In this document: in pieces, positions 46,377 to 58,573 of the stretch
Position numbering within the stretch: position 1 is the first letter of the stretch
How the letters are laid out: each line of letters begins with the position of its first letter
NCBI GenBank assembly: GCA_946800325.1
Contig: OX326959.1
Coordinates: forward strand, 46,623,566-46,687,565
Source of the DNA: Luzula sylvatica
Taxonomy: Eukaryota; Streptophyta; Magnoliopsida; Poales; Juncaceae
Reading direction: 5' to 3'
Length of the DNA: 64,000 nucleotides
The notes under the pieces: generated by a model
Told to the model about the DNA's origin: nothing
The model's database searches: none
The model's input: the letters and a program-made list of their open reading frames with translations, nothing else
Made by a program: the position numbers and the translations under genes

Positions 46377-47470
46377 TGAAGGAAATACAGTTTTGGATCA
46401 TCGCTAAAATGGTACGTAGGACAAACGAACGTACGCGTTCGTGGGCATACGAAACAGATTAGTAAAACTGGTATAACTTTCAGTAGGAAACTCCGATTTG
46501 AATGGTTCAAATTGGGTTAGTTAGATAATGAGATTATCTAGAACTTTCATGTTGTAATATATTTCATTTGAGCGAAGTATAAGTATCGTTCTAATGAAAT
46601 ACCGAAAGGGTGCGACAGTTTGACATACAGTCAGTAAAAAGGCCGTAACTTTCGGGTCCGAACTCCAATTGGGCTGGGCCAAATTGGGTTGGAAAGATAA
46701 TTAGATTATCTACAACTTTCGTAAATGTTCAAAGTCGGTTGGAACGATTTAATATTTTCGTTCTGACAGATTACTGAAAGGGTGTATGCAGTTTTCTGTT
46801 TGAAAATGTGTATAGAAGATATACATACCTTTTGGCCCATCCTTATCTTATGGAGTATATATAGGATGTTTCTCTCTCTCTCATCAGTCCAACCAGTTGA
46901 ATAATTAGATTAGTTCAACCAGAAAATTAATGGAGTTAATTTAGAATTAATCCAGAAATTAAGAGACTCTAATCACTTGATGAAAGAGTGCGAAGAGATT
47001 GAGAGAGAAGGAGAAAAGAATTTTCTCCGTCTAGAGAATCGAAACGCAATCATGCAAGTTCGCCGGTGCATCGTCTAGGCAGTTACATCCGCGACCGAGG
47101 TGCTACGACTCACGGTGGATACGGGTAGAGGAGCGACACATGTGGCTCTTCGTTGTGATCAAACCGGAGAAGTAATCGAGTAACGGGCTGTGGAATCATG
47201 CGGGCATGGAACGCACGAAGACAACCCGAGGCGTGTCGAAACGGTGGGAGACGTGCGGTATGGGACGTACGGGCTAGTCACCAACGTGACACCGAAGGAA
47301 ATAGAAGGCGGCGATCAACCCTTCGTGTGCCATCAATTTGGCACCGGTATGAATCTGTCCTTCTATTCGCATCGTACCCTCGAAGTCGTGGCGTGATCTC
47401 GGGAATCGGGGAATCGAACCGGGCCTACATATCCGCTGCGCGGGCCCGGGGTCGAGGATATTACCCAACA
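46377..47470 (+). repeat. 5' LTR of inner copia
   Basis: A 1094-bp LTR from TGAAGGAAATACAG to TTACCCAACA, preceded by the target copy GAATT. It contains a TATA box (GAGTATATATAGG, about 46853-46865) and a GC-rich 3' third. Compared with 52690-53776 it shows about 13 substitutions and one 7-bp indel by eye. Open frames inside it (47190-47509) recur in the other LTR and are not genes. Confidence 0.92.
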
Positions 47471-47524
47471 GAATTTTCTAGCGACATACTCACAATATCT
47501 TGTCTCTAGATTTCTTTATAAAAA
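47471..47524 (+). repeat. 54-bp copy of outer-LTR flank after inner 5' LTR
   Basis: This is identical to 53777-53830, the outer LTR sequence that follows the inner 3' LTR. It replaces the place where the primer-binding site should be. Confidence 0.9.
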
Positions 47525-47720
47525 CCGACATGGGTTAAGGCCAAAGCCGACATGGGTTATTGTAGTCATTGACGGGGTGGCAAGCGTTAAATAGGGACTG
47601 ATAAGGGTTAAGGCCAAAGCCGACTTATTAGTAGTTTATTTGAACGATACGATGAGTATGGTTGTGACTTAACCGTTCAAGTCAGTAAGGGTTGAGGCCA
47701 AAGCCGACTTGATTGGAAGT
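47525..47720 (+). repeat. Leader sub-repeat GGTTAAGGCCAAAGCCGAC
   Basis: The phrase GGGTTAAGGCCAAAGCCGAC (once GTTGAGG) occurs at about 47532, 47607 and 47688, about 75-80 bp apart, and a partial copy starts the region. It sits where a retroelement packaging leader would lie. Confidence 0.75.
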
Positions 47721-50700
47721 TCGGGGCATAGATAGGATGCACACACGGAACTGGGATTGTATAGGATACGATCCATCACCGAAATCCTATAAAGGTTCGA
47801 GAGTCGCATTGGATGCGATTGGATATAATCCTACCTAAATAGCGAGATCCCACTCGTCTGCCAAAGCAACTTGTGGGAGGATCTTGAAATATGGGTCTTG
47901 AGTGTTATGGACTTGGAGTCCCGTATTGGTATGAGGGTTATCGATTCGATAAAAATAACACATTCATATATTCATCATATAAGCATATAGATTAAGTACG
48001 CACGGTTAGGAGTTAATCTTCATCATCCGTTTAGAATTATGTTTTCAAGCAACACCAAATATATATTGATGAGATCGATATAATAGATGGCTTTTGGGCC
48101 GGAATTACCATGATTAACCTTGATAGTTAAAGAATAGTTCTTTAGACTTAAAGGAACGTGTTGGACACGGACATGGTAGATTCGGGGCTCGAGGCATTGG
48201 CTTTAGAGAAAGCCGGGTTCGATAAACTTTAAGAAGGAATCGAACAATATTACATGCCTTGAGGTGGCATGTGTAGACGCAAATTTCTCAAAATTGTTTT
48301 GAGAATTCGGGTGTATATGAAAATAAAACACAACGCTCATGAAATAGTTTCAAGAGCTAGAGCGCGTTGAATGGTTCAATGCGGCTCAAAGAGTAGGTTA
48401 ATTTTGAGACGCCTTATGGTTCTTTGATTAACACTCGTGTGTTGTTGGTACGGGATTTAATCGTCGTGACCGAATATCATATGCATTCGATAGATAAGTC
48501 GATCCCGAAGTTGCATGAGATGCGATGTAAATTTGAATAGGAGAAGCTTGGAGCATCCGAGGAATCCAATGCATTCAGATGCGTGGATGTCCTTGTAATT
48601 CAAAGTCGGGATCGAAAGAAATATATGTCTAAGGATATTTTGGGAAAATGTTTTCCAAAACGGAGAGTTCGGACAAAGAGTTGTCCAAACTTATGACTCA
48701 AAGAATGGTGAAATCCGAGGAGGATTAAACCAAGAGGTTGATTGCTTCTTTTGGCATTGCCGTCTTGGCCATATAAACGAGATTCGCGTATCTAGATTCC
48801 ATATGATGGATTGCTAGAATCATTCGAATTAGATTCGATTGATTAATGCGATACTTATTTATTAGGCAAGACGACAAAGGACATCATTCTCCAAAGGTTG
48901 GAGAAAGATTCAACGAATTATTGGAAATTACATTTAGATGTAATGTTCCGATAAGTTCCGAGGCAAGAGGAGGCTATCGGTATTTTGTTACGTTTATGGA
49001 CGGTTAAAGTAGATATGAAAATATTTATTTAATGCGTGCCGAAACGGAGACTTTTGAAAGGTTCAAAGAGTTTCAAAAACGAAATACAAAATCAACTAAG
49101 CAAGAAAATCAAAGCTTTTCGATAGGATAGAGAAGGCGAGTATTTGAGCTAAACCTTTCGATAGGATCGAAGAGGCGATATTTGAGTTATGAATATTGAT
49201 GATCATTTATGATTGTGGAATCGTTTCACGATTGCCTTATTCGGAACATTGAAATGTGTCCGAAAAGAGGAAATGAACGCATGTTGGACATGATTCGATA
49301 AATGATAAGTCAATAGGATCTCCCAAAATATTTTGGGGATACGCCCTTGAGACAGCGGCACTAATGAGTGGTTGTATTAAGATATGGACCATAAACCTTC
49401 TAATCGGTACAAAAGACGCCATATGAGATATGGATCGGAATGGTTCCGAAGTTGTCACTTGTACAGATTTGAGGATGTGAGTATATTTCGAAATTTGTTT
49501 CGGTTAAACTCAATCCCAAATCTGGAAATTGTTCGTGTATCCTTAAGGTAACTAAAGGGTATTAGTTCTAACGTCCCGACGAAAATTAGATTTTCGTGGC
49601 TCGAAGAGATGCCTTCTTGGAGGAGGACTAGATGCGCACAAGTTTGGAACTTGGTGTCATTTATCTCTATGCGGGCTAGTGGGAGTAGAATAAATCTCGA
49701 AAGAGTTCGTGATTTGAAAATGAACATTGTACCGATGAAAGTTGACATGGCTTCATCAAGAGTTGATGAACGCAAGTCGAACACACAAAGGAATTTTTCG
49801 TAGATCAAGTAGGCTATATCATAAGCCGGTAAATACGGATTTATCGAGGCTAATGATGATAGATCGAAATCATATGATGATTCGATATCCTACAAGGATG
49901 CTATGAAAAGTTGATTCCACATGACATGGTGTCATGAAATCTGAGATTCGATCCATGTTAATTATCAAGTTCAGAACTTGATTTCATTACTTTCTGGGTT
50001 AGACCCGTGAAATGTGAGTGGATTTTTCAAGATGACGAACCGACATGGATAGGAATACGCATATATGTAAAGCGAGGCTTTTTGCGAAGAGTTTCATGCA
50101 ATTCATAGTCGGACTATGAAGAAACGTTTTCGCATGTTGCCATGCTTTCACATTCTCGAAATTCTGCTTGCCATGGTCGCATATTATGACTATGTGATGT
50201 GGCAAAATGGATGTCAAAACCGAATTTCTTGACAGAAATTTTATGAAAGGATGTGTATTTGACACAACCTTACGGTTTTGTCGATTCATAAGAATCGGGG
50301 ATAAGATATGCACGCTTTAACGATCCATATGATGGATTAGAGAAAGCTTCTCGGAATTGGAATATTCGTTTTGACAAAATTATAAACTGTTATAAAATTG
50401 TCGAAACGAATGAAAACTTTGTGTACACATGAAGGTTAGTGGGAGCTGCGTTATATTTCTTGTAACGACAAAGGATTTAGACGAGACCGCCTATGAATTA
50501 AGCGTGAAGATCTATAGGATAGATCTAAGAAGTTCCTCGTTCTATGTTATAGCACATATATCGACATATTGTTGAAAATGGTTTTCAACATGTAAACTCC
50601 TTGGAGGAGATAAATCGAAATGTCGAATGGCAGAAATTTTCAACGGCTCGATGTGAGACATCAAGCAGCGCGAAAAGTAATAATATGATACCTTACATTT

Positions 50701-52689
50701 GATGTTAGGATCTATTATATCTGTCATGATATGTATGTGGCTATCTGTCATACAAATAAAGCGTCTAGTTCACCGTCAATAAAATTCATGGGAATCACAT
50801 GAGTTTGAATGTAATTCGATTACATGAGACTAACTCTTGTGATTGTATAATGGTTATACAAATATATACATAATGGTTATGTATATTTAAAACCCATCGG
50901 GATTTGTATTGATAGAGGTGAAGTTTATCCTTGAATACTTTGCGAAAGAATTCAGGATTTATTATCTATAATGGTGTGGAGGACGTGTTGGTTATAAAGA
51001 GTTATAACAAACAACAGTTTCCAAAGATGAAGCACGTCCAAATATGTAGCACTAATTTCGATCACAAAGTGTGTACATGTTTTGCTTAAATGAAAACACG
51101 GTTATGTGGAAAGGTTCCACAAGACCAATAGTTTATGATTCTATTTACGGTGGCGAGTATATTGCGGTTATTAATCGCAAAAGGAAGTGGTATGGATCAA
51201 GGATACATGACCAAACTCTAGTAGTCACGAGTTATCGGATTTATGGTTGTTTATTGCGTGAGACGCAATAGTACAAGCCAAAAATGCCGAGGTCACAACC
51301 ACTTCTAGCCAATACTCAGAAAATTTCATTTGATCCATGAAATTTTATGAAAAGATGTGATCGTAGGTATTCGAAATGTTCCAATCCTGATGATGATTAA
51401 CACTAGCGGGAATGTGCGGACCCGTTTACAAGACCGCTCTCTCTAGTCGCGCGTGACTGTCATGCGATGACTATGGGTATGGAGATACCTAGAGGAAGAA
51501 GAGAGTAGAGTGTAGTTATCTAATACGATAGTCCTCGCAGGTTATGGGTATGGAGATACCCATAGGTAAACGTTGTATCACCCAAATACTTAGTCCATAT
51601 GAATGCATTCCTTTTAAAAATTTTGTTTACTTAAATTAAATATGCATTCACCTTATATGAAAACAGTGTGCGGGTTGTGTAATATGATTGTTACATGAAC
51701 CTTGATTTGAACTTGTGTGGACGTCGACATGGTTGAGGACCATGTGCAGCGAAACCGTCACACTTAAAGTGTCATTTCTAAACATCCCTAGTCGCGGATC
51801 AGCTTGCTTAAGAGAGAAGCATTTCTATTATTGGATAGACTGAACGCGTACACTAGTACGTTTGCCGAGGAGATGATTATGTTTTGCTAATCATGGGACA
51901 AGGTGCTTGTCGAATCGGGAACGTAGATATATGTTAGGTTACATGTATTGGATATGACCAAAGCCGCGAGTCCATGACATGGTTTAGTCATTATAGATGG
52001 ACTTGTGACGGGTGGGGTTTTAGATTCTTCATACTTGAGGGGATCATTGATTGCGTTACGTGCGTAACACAATGCTTTGATATGATCTTACGCTCACCGT
52101 AACAGGGAGTTAAAAGGGTCATCATTGGGTATTGTCCGAAACACGGAATTCAATGTGAGTCTCCAAGATAGGAATTGTTTATTCCGAAAGGAAGAGATAT
52201 CTCTTAGGCGCCGCTCGATGAGTCGATTAACGAAATCTCTGGCCAGAGTCAATGATATTAATGGTTAATATCGATTGAAATTTGTTAAATCAACTCGGAA
52301 TCGGGGAATAAGTATAGTTAATCAAATTATAAGGATGACTATTACCATGCCTTTTGATTAACGGATATCGCAAACAAGAGAACTAGTAACCGCTATTCGA
52401 GATAGGCACAATGATCACAATCATTTTTCGTTTTAACATGGGTAGCCATGATGGAGTGACTAGATCCCGCTCATGGGCTTGTAGTACCATGGAAACGGCC
52501 TACTGCCATCGTTAAACGAACCTACACGGTCACACAACGAGTCGTACTATGTCGGGCTTGATTGCAAGTTTTTGCACATTGGATGTGCATGGCTTTAGCG
52601 TATTTGATACGCGGGCCAGATTCTCTGATATAGTGTATATGTGATATACATGAGTACCTTTTAGGTAAATCTGAAACTGAGTGGGAGAC
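47525..52689 (+). mobile_element. Internal region of inner copia, decayed
   Basis: No open frame survives, but copia domains can be read in order through stops and frameshifts. Pre-integrase FWHCRLGHINETRIS is at about 48753-48800. Integrase SEARGGYRYFVTFMDG is at about 48957-49003. Reverse transcriptase traces lie at about 49995-50750 (ILLAMVAYYDY near 50157), and RNase H at about 51130-51290 (GGEYIAVINRKRKWYGSRI). The polypurine tract GAGTGGGAGA is at 52680-52689. No initiator-tRNA primer site follows the 5' LTR. The leader has three to four AAGGCCAAAGCCGAC repeats. Confidence 0.85.
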
Positions 52690-53776
52690 TGAAGGAAATA
52701 CAGTTTTGGATCATCGCTAAAATGGTACGTAGGACAAACGAACGTACGCGTTCGTGGGCATACGAAACAGATTAGTAAAACTGGTATAACTTTCAGTAGA
52801 AAACTCCGATTTGAATGGTTCAAATTGGGTTAGTTTGATAATGAGATTATCTAGAACTTTCATGTTGTAATATATTTCATTTGAGTGAAGTATCAGTATC
52901 GTTCTTACCGAAAGGGTGCGACAGTTTGACATACAGTCAGTAAAACGGCCGTAACTTTCGGGTCCGAACTCCAATTGGGCTGGGACAAATTGGGTTGGAA
53001 AGATAATTAGATTATCTACAACTTTCGTAAATGTTCAAAGTCGGTTGGAACGATTTAATATTTTCGTTCTGACAGATTACTGAAAGGGTGTATGCAGTTT
53101 TCTGTTTGAAAAGGTGTATAGAAGATATACATACCTTTTGGCCCATCCTTATCTTATGGAGTATATATAGGATGTTTCTCTCTCTCTCATCAGTCCAACC
53201 AGTTGAATAATTAGATTAGTTCAACCAGAAAATTAATGGAGTTAATTTAGAATTAATCCAGAAATTAAGAGACTCTAATCACTTGATGAAAGAGTGGGAA
53301 GAGATTGAGAGAGAAGGAGAAAAGAATTTTCTCCGTCTAGAGAAATGAAACGCAATCATGCAAGTTCGCCGGTGCATCGTCTAGGCAGGTGCATCCGCGA
53401 CCGAGGTGCTACGACTCACGGTGGATACGGGTAGAGGAGCGACACATGTGGCTCTTCGTTGTGATCAAACCGGAGAAGTAATCGAGTAACGGGCTGTGGA
53501 ATCATGCGGGCATGGAACGCACGAAGACAACCCGAGGCGTGTCGAAACGGTGGGAGACGTGCGGTATGGGACGTACGGGCTAGTCACCAACGTGACACCG
53601 AAGGAAATAGAAGGCGGCGATCAACCCTTCGTGTGCCATCAATTTGGCACTGGTATGAATCTGTCCTTCTATTCGCATCGTACCCTCGAAGTCGTGGCGT
53701 GATCTCGGGAATCGGGGAATCGAACCGGGCCTACATATCCGCTGCGCGGGCCCGGGGTCGAGGATATTACCCAACA
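52690..53776 (+). repeat. 3' LTR of inner copia
   Basis: 1087 bp from TGAAGGAAATACAG to CCCAACA, directly after the polypurine tract and followed by the second target copy GAATT (53777-53781). About 98.8% identical to the 5' LTR by eye. Confidence 0.92.
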
Positions 53777-54088
53777 GAATTTTCTAGCGACATACTCACA
53801 ATATCTTGTCTCTAGATTTCTTTATAAAAATATCTTGCTCTAGAATATTGTTAGGTCTAGAATAATCTATAAAAATATCTTGTCTCAAGATTAGTCCATC
53901 CTCTAGTATAAATATGTGGTCTTGATCCTCATTTTACATTAAGCCACAAAACAAAAAATCATCTCAAATAAAGAGTGTAGTGAGAATCTAATAATTAGTT
54001 GGAGGTTTGATATTTGACTAGTAGAGAAATATTGTAAGAATATTTGAGTATTTAATAAAATTAATGTTATAATTCCGCTTCGCTACTC

Positions 54089-54092
<4 letters not shown>
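53777..54092 (+). repeat. 3' LTR of outer copia, right part
   Basis: This continues the LTR broken at 46376: TCTTGTCTCTAGATTTCT, TAGGTCTAGAATAAT, TATAATTCCGCTTCG, ending CTCAACA. It has no SINE, showing the empty site (GGTTTGATATTTGACTAG). An (AAC)n microsatellite follows at 54091-54121. Confidence 0.88.
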
Positions 54093-54124
<32 letters not shown>

Positions 54125-56138
54125 AATAATATCATGGTCCGCATGAAAATTACAAATATAGCATAAAAATTAGTTTACCGCATATGTTCGGGTAGCTTAA
54201 AAATTTTGTCTACTTTTGTTATCAGTCTCCAATTTTATCCCCAAAAAGATAAATGGTAAAAAAAAGAAAATATTCAATAATAATCAATATCAATATTTTA
54301 TGTTTAATATATATTATTAAATTCATTAAAAATGATTAAGCATATAACTTATCACTAATAAAATATTATTATAAATTTGAATAATGATGGAACTGTCGTG
54401 TACATATAATTATTTTGTAATATTATCAAATACGTCTTGGATATCAATATTCGCAGGATAATTATCGAATGTGTATATCTTATTACAAAATAATAAAATA
54501 TATTTATTATCTGGATACATGTCAAATTAGAGGAAAAAATAGTTGATTGATTAATAATTTCTTAGAATTACATGCCTTTATATAGGCAGTGAGTTAGTTA
54601 TTAAAAATGCCCATGTACACATGACTATATAAGAAATATAACTAAACATGATTATCACTAATGATCATTAGCGATGACTGAAAACTACCTATCATTAAAT
54701 ACAATTAATTATTCTTACCAGACATGTTACTTATTCACTTTGATATACTCTTACTGGTTTGTGGCTCGACTCGGTTTGCATTGAATTTTCTGATTTCCTC
54801 TCTGATTTGTCTCCGATCTTTCTGATTTTGATGCTTTCGCTATGAATTATTGCTGATTTTATCTGATAAAACTGTGATGTTGTACTGGTATGAATTCGTG
54901 GGCTTGATTGATTTGTCACTATATTCCTGGGTCCTTTATGATTCTCTGAATCTCACTGAACTGATATGCTTTTTGGATTTTGGCATCTGAGTTTTCCGAT
55001 ATTGGTATTCAGGATGATGTGGCTCGAATTTGTTGAAATGTATCTCTAGTGTTTTGAAAACTAGAAATGCGGGATTTGTGGGTAGTAGTATTATGATGAT
55101 CTTCTCTCTTAAATCTCGAATTCAAGAACATATACAAAAAATAGGTTTTGAGAATTGGAATAGATTTAAGAGGGGAGGATCCAAAATTTTCAGTTTTGAA
55201 AATTTGAAATTTGAGAAATATTTGAAATTCGAAAAAACTTAGTTTGGAGATGTTTGTTCTGATACATATAGAAAAAGATATCTGATTGATTAATGATTGT
55301 TTAGAATTACATGTCTTTATATAGGTCTTGAGTTAGTTATCAAAACTACCCATTACCACTAATGACTATTAGCCATGACAATAACTATCTATCATTAAAT
55401 AAAATTAATTACTTTAATTACTCTAATACAAATTCTTCTCAAGTACTATATAGAGAGTTCGTCAAATACTTCTGACAAACTAGTAAATATACTTGAAAAA
55501 TGTAATATCAAAGTAATAATGTCTTAGCTTGTTCAGTAAATATGTAAATTATAATTAGAAGGGTAAATATGTAAATTCTTTGTCATCCCAACCAATCATT
55601 AGCATTCATGGAATCTCAAAGAAAAAGAAGAGAGAAATTAAGGAAAAAACAAGAAAAAAGGAAATTTCTCGCAAAACGAAAAGCAACATAGTGTTGAGGA
55701 GGTGAAGTTGTCCGACTAGGCAAGATCAAAAGAAAAATTCCTTCCAAGTTTCGAGTTTTCCATTTTTCAATCCATTTTGTGTGAGGTTTCAATTGTCTTC
55801 ATAAAACAAGTTGTTTCTATTAGGTTAGTGTTACTCTCAATTTTCTCTTATTAAGATTCGTATTTCGAACGTTTCTAAACCTTACTTGCTAGTCTAGAGA
55901 TTTTTCTTTAAAAAACGTATTTTCTTTAAAAACCGTATTAGCTCAACACAATGTATAGTATGTAGATTTCATCATATATGTATGTACAATTGAATTTGGA
56001 TAAAACATAAACCGGATTTACGATTTTAAAAATGGTCATGTGATAACATGACGCGGCTCCGCCGATATGTTTTATGTATGTTATGTTTAGTGTTGCATGA
56101 TCCCGTGACGCTCTATGGAGGAAAAGCGTAGCTAATTT
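54093..56138. other. Intergenic, direct repeat pair
   Basis: A block at about 54543-54716 recurs in the same orientation at about 55282-55420, with shared TGATTGATTAAT, TTAGAATTACATG-CTTTATATAGG, GAGTTAGTTAT, CTATCATTAAATA and AATTAATTA. With a TATATAGG-like box in each, they could be remnants of an LTR pair. Between them are low-complexity frames without recognisable domains. Confidence 0.5.
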
Positions 56139-56290
56139 GATATAAGCTATGTTGCGCGGATACTCCAAAAAATCAAATTTATCCGTATCGCCGTATCCGT
56201 ATCGTATCATAAATCATATGTTAAATTGCCGTATCGTCGTATCCGATACGCATCGCCGTATCGACGTATCCGTGCAACACAGGATATAAG
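56139..56290. mobile_element. 136-bp hAT MITE with GTATCC motifs
   Basis: The element is 56147-56282, flanked by GATATAAG at 56139-56146 and 56283-56290. The ends are CTATGTTGCGCGGATAC and, inverted, CTGTGTTGCACGGATAC. Almost the whole inside is built of CGTATC/GATACG units. It is the short form of the family seen at 57119. Confidence 0.9.
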
Positions 56291-57110
56291 TTAAGTCCCG
56301 AGCTATTAGGAGTTTGGCGGTGACGCAAGGATATCCAGTCGTCAGCTCATATGTTTGGAAATTCCCGCTTCCCGAAAATTTATGTTACATTCCAACCAAG
56401 TGTGATTCGCTATCAGCTCGAGCTAGCATTTCAGTCGATAGTTATTAACATCCTCAGCGCGGGTAATTTTTTTTAGTATGTTTATGATTATGTATGAAGG
56501 TATGTAATTTTGATTTCGAAAATCCGGGGTAAGTATTTTAAGAAGTATTTCAATACATATGATTTCAGATTATGAATTATGTTTATGATTATTTTTGAGC
56601 GAGATTTTTGCTAGTCATGTATAAGTTCGATCTTAGTAAGATATGCTCAAAACTCACTCAATTAGTCACTTCCTTGATTAATTATTTTATTTAAATATTT
56701 TGAGTCTAGGTACGCTGGACAAATTTTCGGGAGCAACGAATATGTAAAGAGTGAGTACGCATGTTTAGTTTCATCATAGAGCCTTTATGTTGTTTATATT
56801 AGTGTAATTTCGTTTCTTATATTAGTTTAGTTCCGTTTCTGGCCAGAGAGTCTTTTGTTGCAGCAACTTTTGAGTTGTGTGTGTGTTTATGTCGTGTATG
56901 TGTTTACATGCTTCCGTTAGATTGCTTTATGATCATACTATCTCCGTGATGATTGTTTGTATATGTTATTGATATGCATATGTATATATATGTGTGTGTC
57001 GTTGTTTTCAAATTGTGAAATTTATATTTTATAAAATTATCATATATGAACATGTGATATATGAGTTGTATACTAGCTGGTTGCTACAACTTTTTCTTTA
57101 TTTTTGGTGT
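56291..57110. other. Intergenic, no gene seen
   Basis: AT-rich with TG/TA-rich runs near 56870-57000. There is no convincing coding sequence on either strand. Confidence 0.5.
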
Positions 57111-58573
57111 GTGACAAGCTATGTTACGCGGATACTTCAAAAACGCAGAAGTATTAGGGGTGTACGTATACCGGGTTGGACGGGTTCTTATCGAAACTAT
57201 AACCCAACCCACTTAGAACGGGTTTCTATTTTTCCAACCCAACCCAACCCATGATACTTATAAAAATTTCGAAACCCAACATAACCGGGTTGGGTGGGTT
57301 GGGCGGGTTAGCCGGGTTTTTTTTGCCGATTATATATTATATAGATATGTATTCGATTATTCATATGTAACCAAAAAAATATTGAATAAAAACTATATTT
57401 TTTGATTAAATCATCAAAATTATTTAACAAACACATGAATCACAATTGAAAAATAACTTATAATTTAATTAAACCATATAATATCACAAACACTCAATTC
57501 GATGGTACCAATTGTACTTGATTCATATAATATAACATTAATTAAGTAAATGAGAACTCTAAATTTATGTCCCGTGAAGAAGTTTTATGTTGTTAGTTTA
57601 TTTATTTCAACTTCATATACTTCCGGCGTGACGAAAATAAAAGAAAGTATTTCATCATGTTATTGACTATTGAGTTTTGTTACGAACTTGTTGTTAGTAA
57701 TTTAGTGGACTTGTGGTTGTGTGTTATTGGATTATTAATTGAAGTGAAGAAAAACTAAGTCTAGCTTATGTTAAACTAATGTAAATGATAAATATGATAA
57801 TTAATTTTCTAAAATATTAGAGATATAAATAAATTTTTCATAATTAATTGAAAATTTGATAGTCTATGGGCCGGGTTGGGTTAATCCGGGTTTTTAATTT
57901 CAAATCCACAACCCGACCCACAAAAACCGGGTCGGTCCGGGTCCCGACTAAATAATTTTGAAACCCGCAAAAACGGGTTGGTCCGGGTCGGATTGGGCGG
58001 GTTGGGCGGGTTAGAGAAATTTATATACACCCCTAAGAAGTATCCTGAGGATACGGGTATCCGATACGGATACGGATACGGGTACGATACGGCTCGGATA
58101 CGTATCGGATACGCCACGTGGCGTATCCGATTATTTTAATATTTATTTTTTTCGGATACGGCGAGGATACGGCAGGATACGGCTGGGATACGTTCAGGAT
58201 ACGGCTGAAATACTCCATTTATGATACTTCGGCCCATTATATATTTTGGTTCATAATATTTTTAAATAAATTATATAGGATACTTCTAGGATATTTCTAG
58301 GATACTTCTAAATTAGTTCTAGGATACTTCTAGAATAAATTTATAATACTTTTATAATACTTGTATTGTTATGTTGATTTTATTTATTGTCATGATATTT
58401 AAATTCAAAATATTATTTTATTTATTATTTATTTATTTATTATATACAATATAAATATATTAAAATAATAATTATATAGCCGTATCCATATCCGTGATTT
58501 TTTGAAAATTGCCGTATCGCCGTATCCGTATCGTATCGGATGGTATCCGTATCCGTGCAACATAGGTAACAAG
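57111..58573. mobile_element. hAT element (558 bp net) with another hAT nested
   Basis: The element is 57119-58565, flanked by GTGACAAG (57111-57118) and GTAACAAG (58566-58573), one mismatch in 8. The ends are CTATGTTACGCGGATAC and, inverted, CTATGTTGCACGGATAC, matching the 136-bp copy at 56147. Inside are dense GGATACGG/CCGTATCC repeats near both ends. After 36 bp it is interrupted by the element at 57155-58035. Confidence 0.88.
57147..58043. mobile_element. Nested hAT-like element, 881 bp, GGGTTGGG-rich
   Basis: The element is 57155-58035, flanked by AGAAGTAT at 57147-57154 and 58036-58043. The ends are TAGGGGTGTACGTATA and, inverted, TAGGGGTGTATATAAA. Both subterminal parts carry arrays of AACCCGACCC/GGGTTGGGCGGGTT. 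The AT-rich core has no transposase frame. Confidence 0.9.

Larger units (their letters stand above)
41769..54092 (+). mobile_element. Outer Ty1-copia element with nested insertions
   Basis: The 5' LTR (41769-42406) starts TGTTAAAAATTAGC and ends CTACTCAACA-like. Next come the primer-binding site TGGTATTAGAGC (42410-42421, initiator Met-tRNA type), gag, zinc knuckle, protease, integrase, a short RNase H remnant, the polypurine tract GAGGGGGAG (46320-46328) and a 3' LTR at 46329. The 3' LTR is interrupted at 46376 by a second copia element and resumes at 53777-54092. A SINE sits in the 5' LTR and a hAT element in gag. The reverse transcriptase domain is missing and frames are broken, so it is dead. 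Confidence 0.92.

Noticed and set aside
47190..47509. Overlapping 68- and 103-residue frames, repeated at 53496-53815
   Set aside because: Both lie in the two LTRs of the inner copia element. The duplication is explained by the LTR pair, and no domain is recognised.
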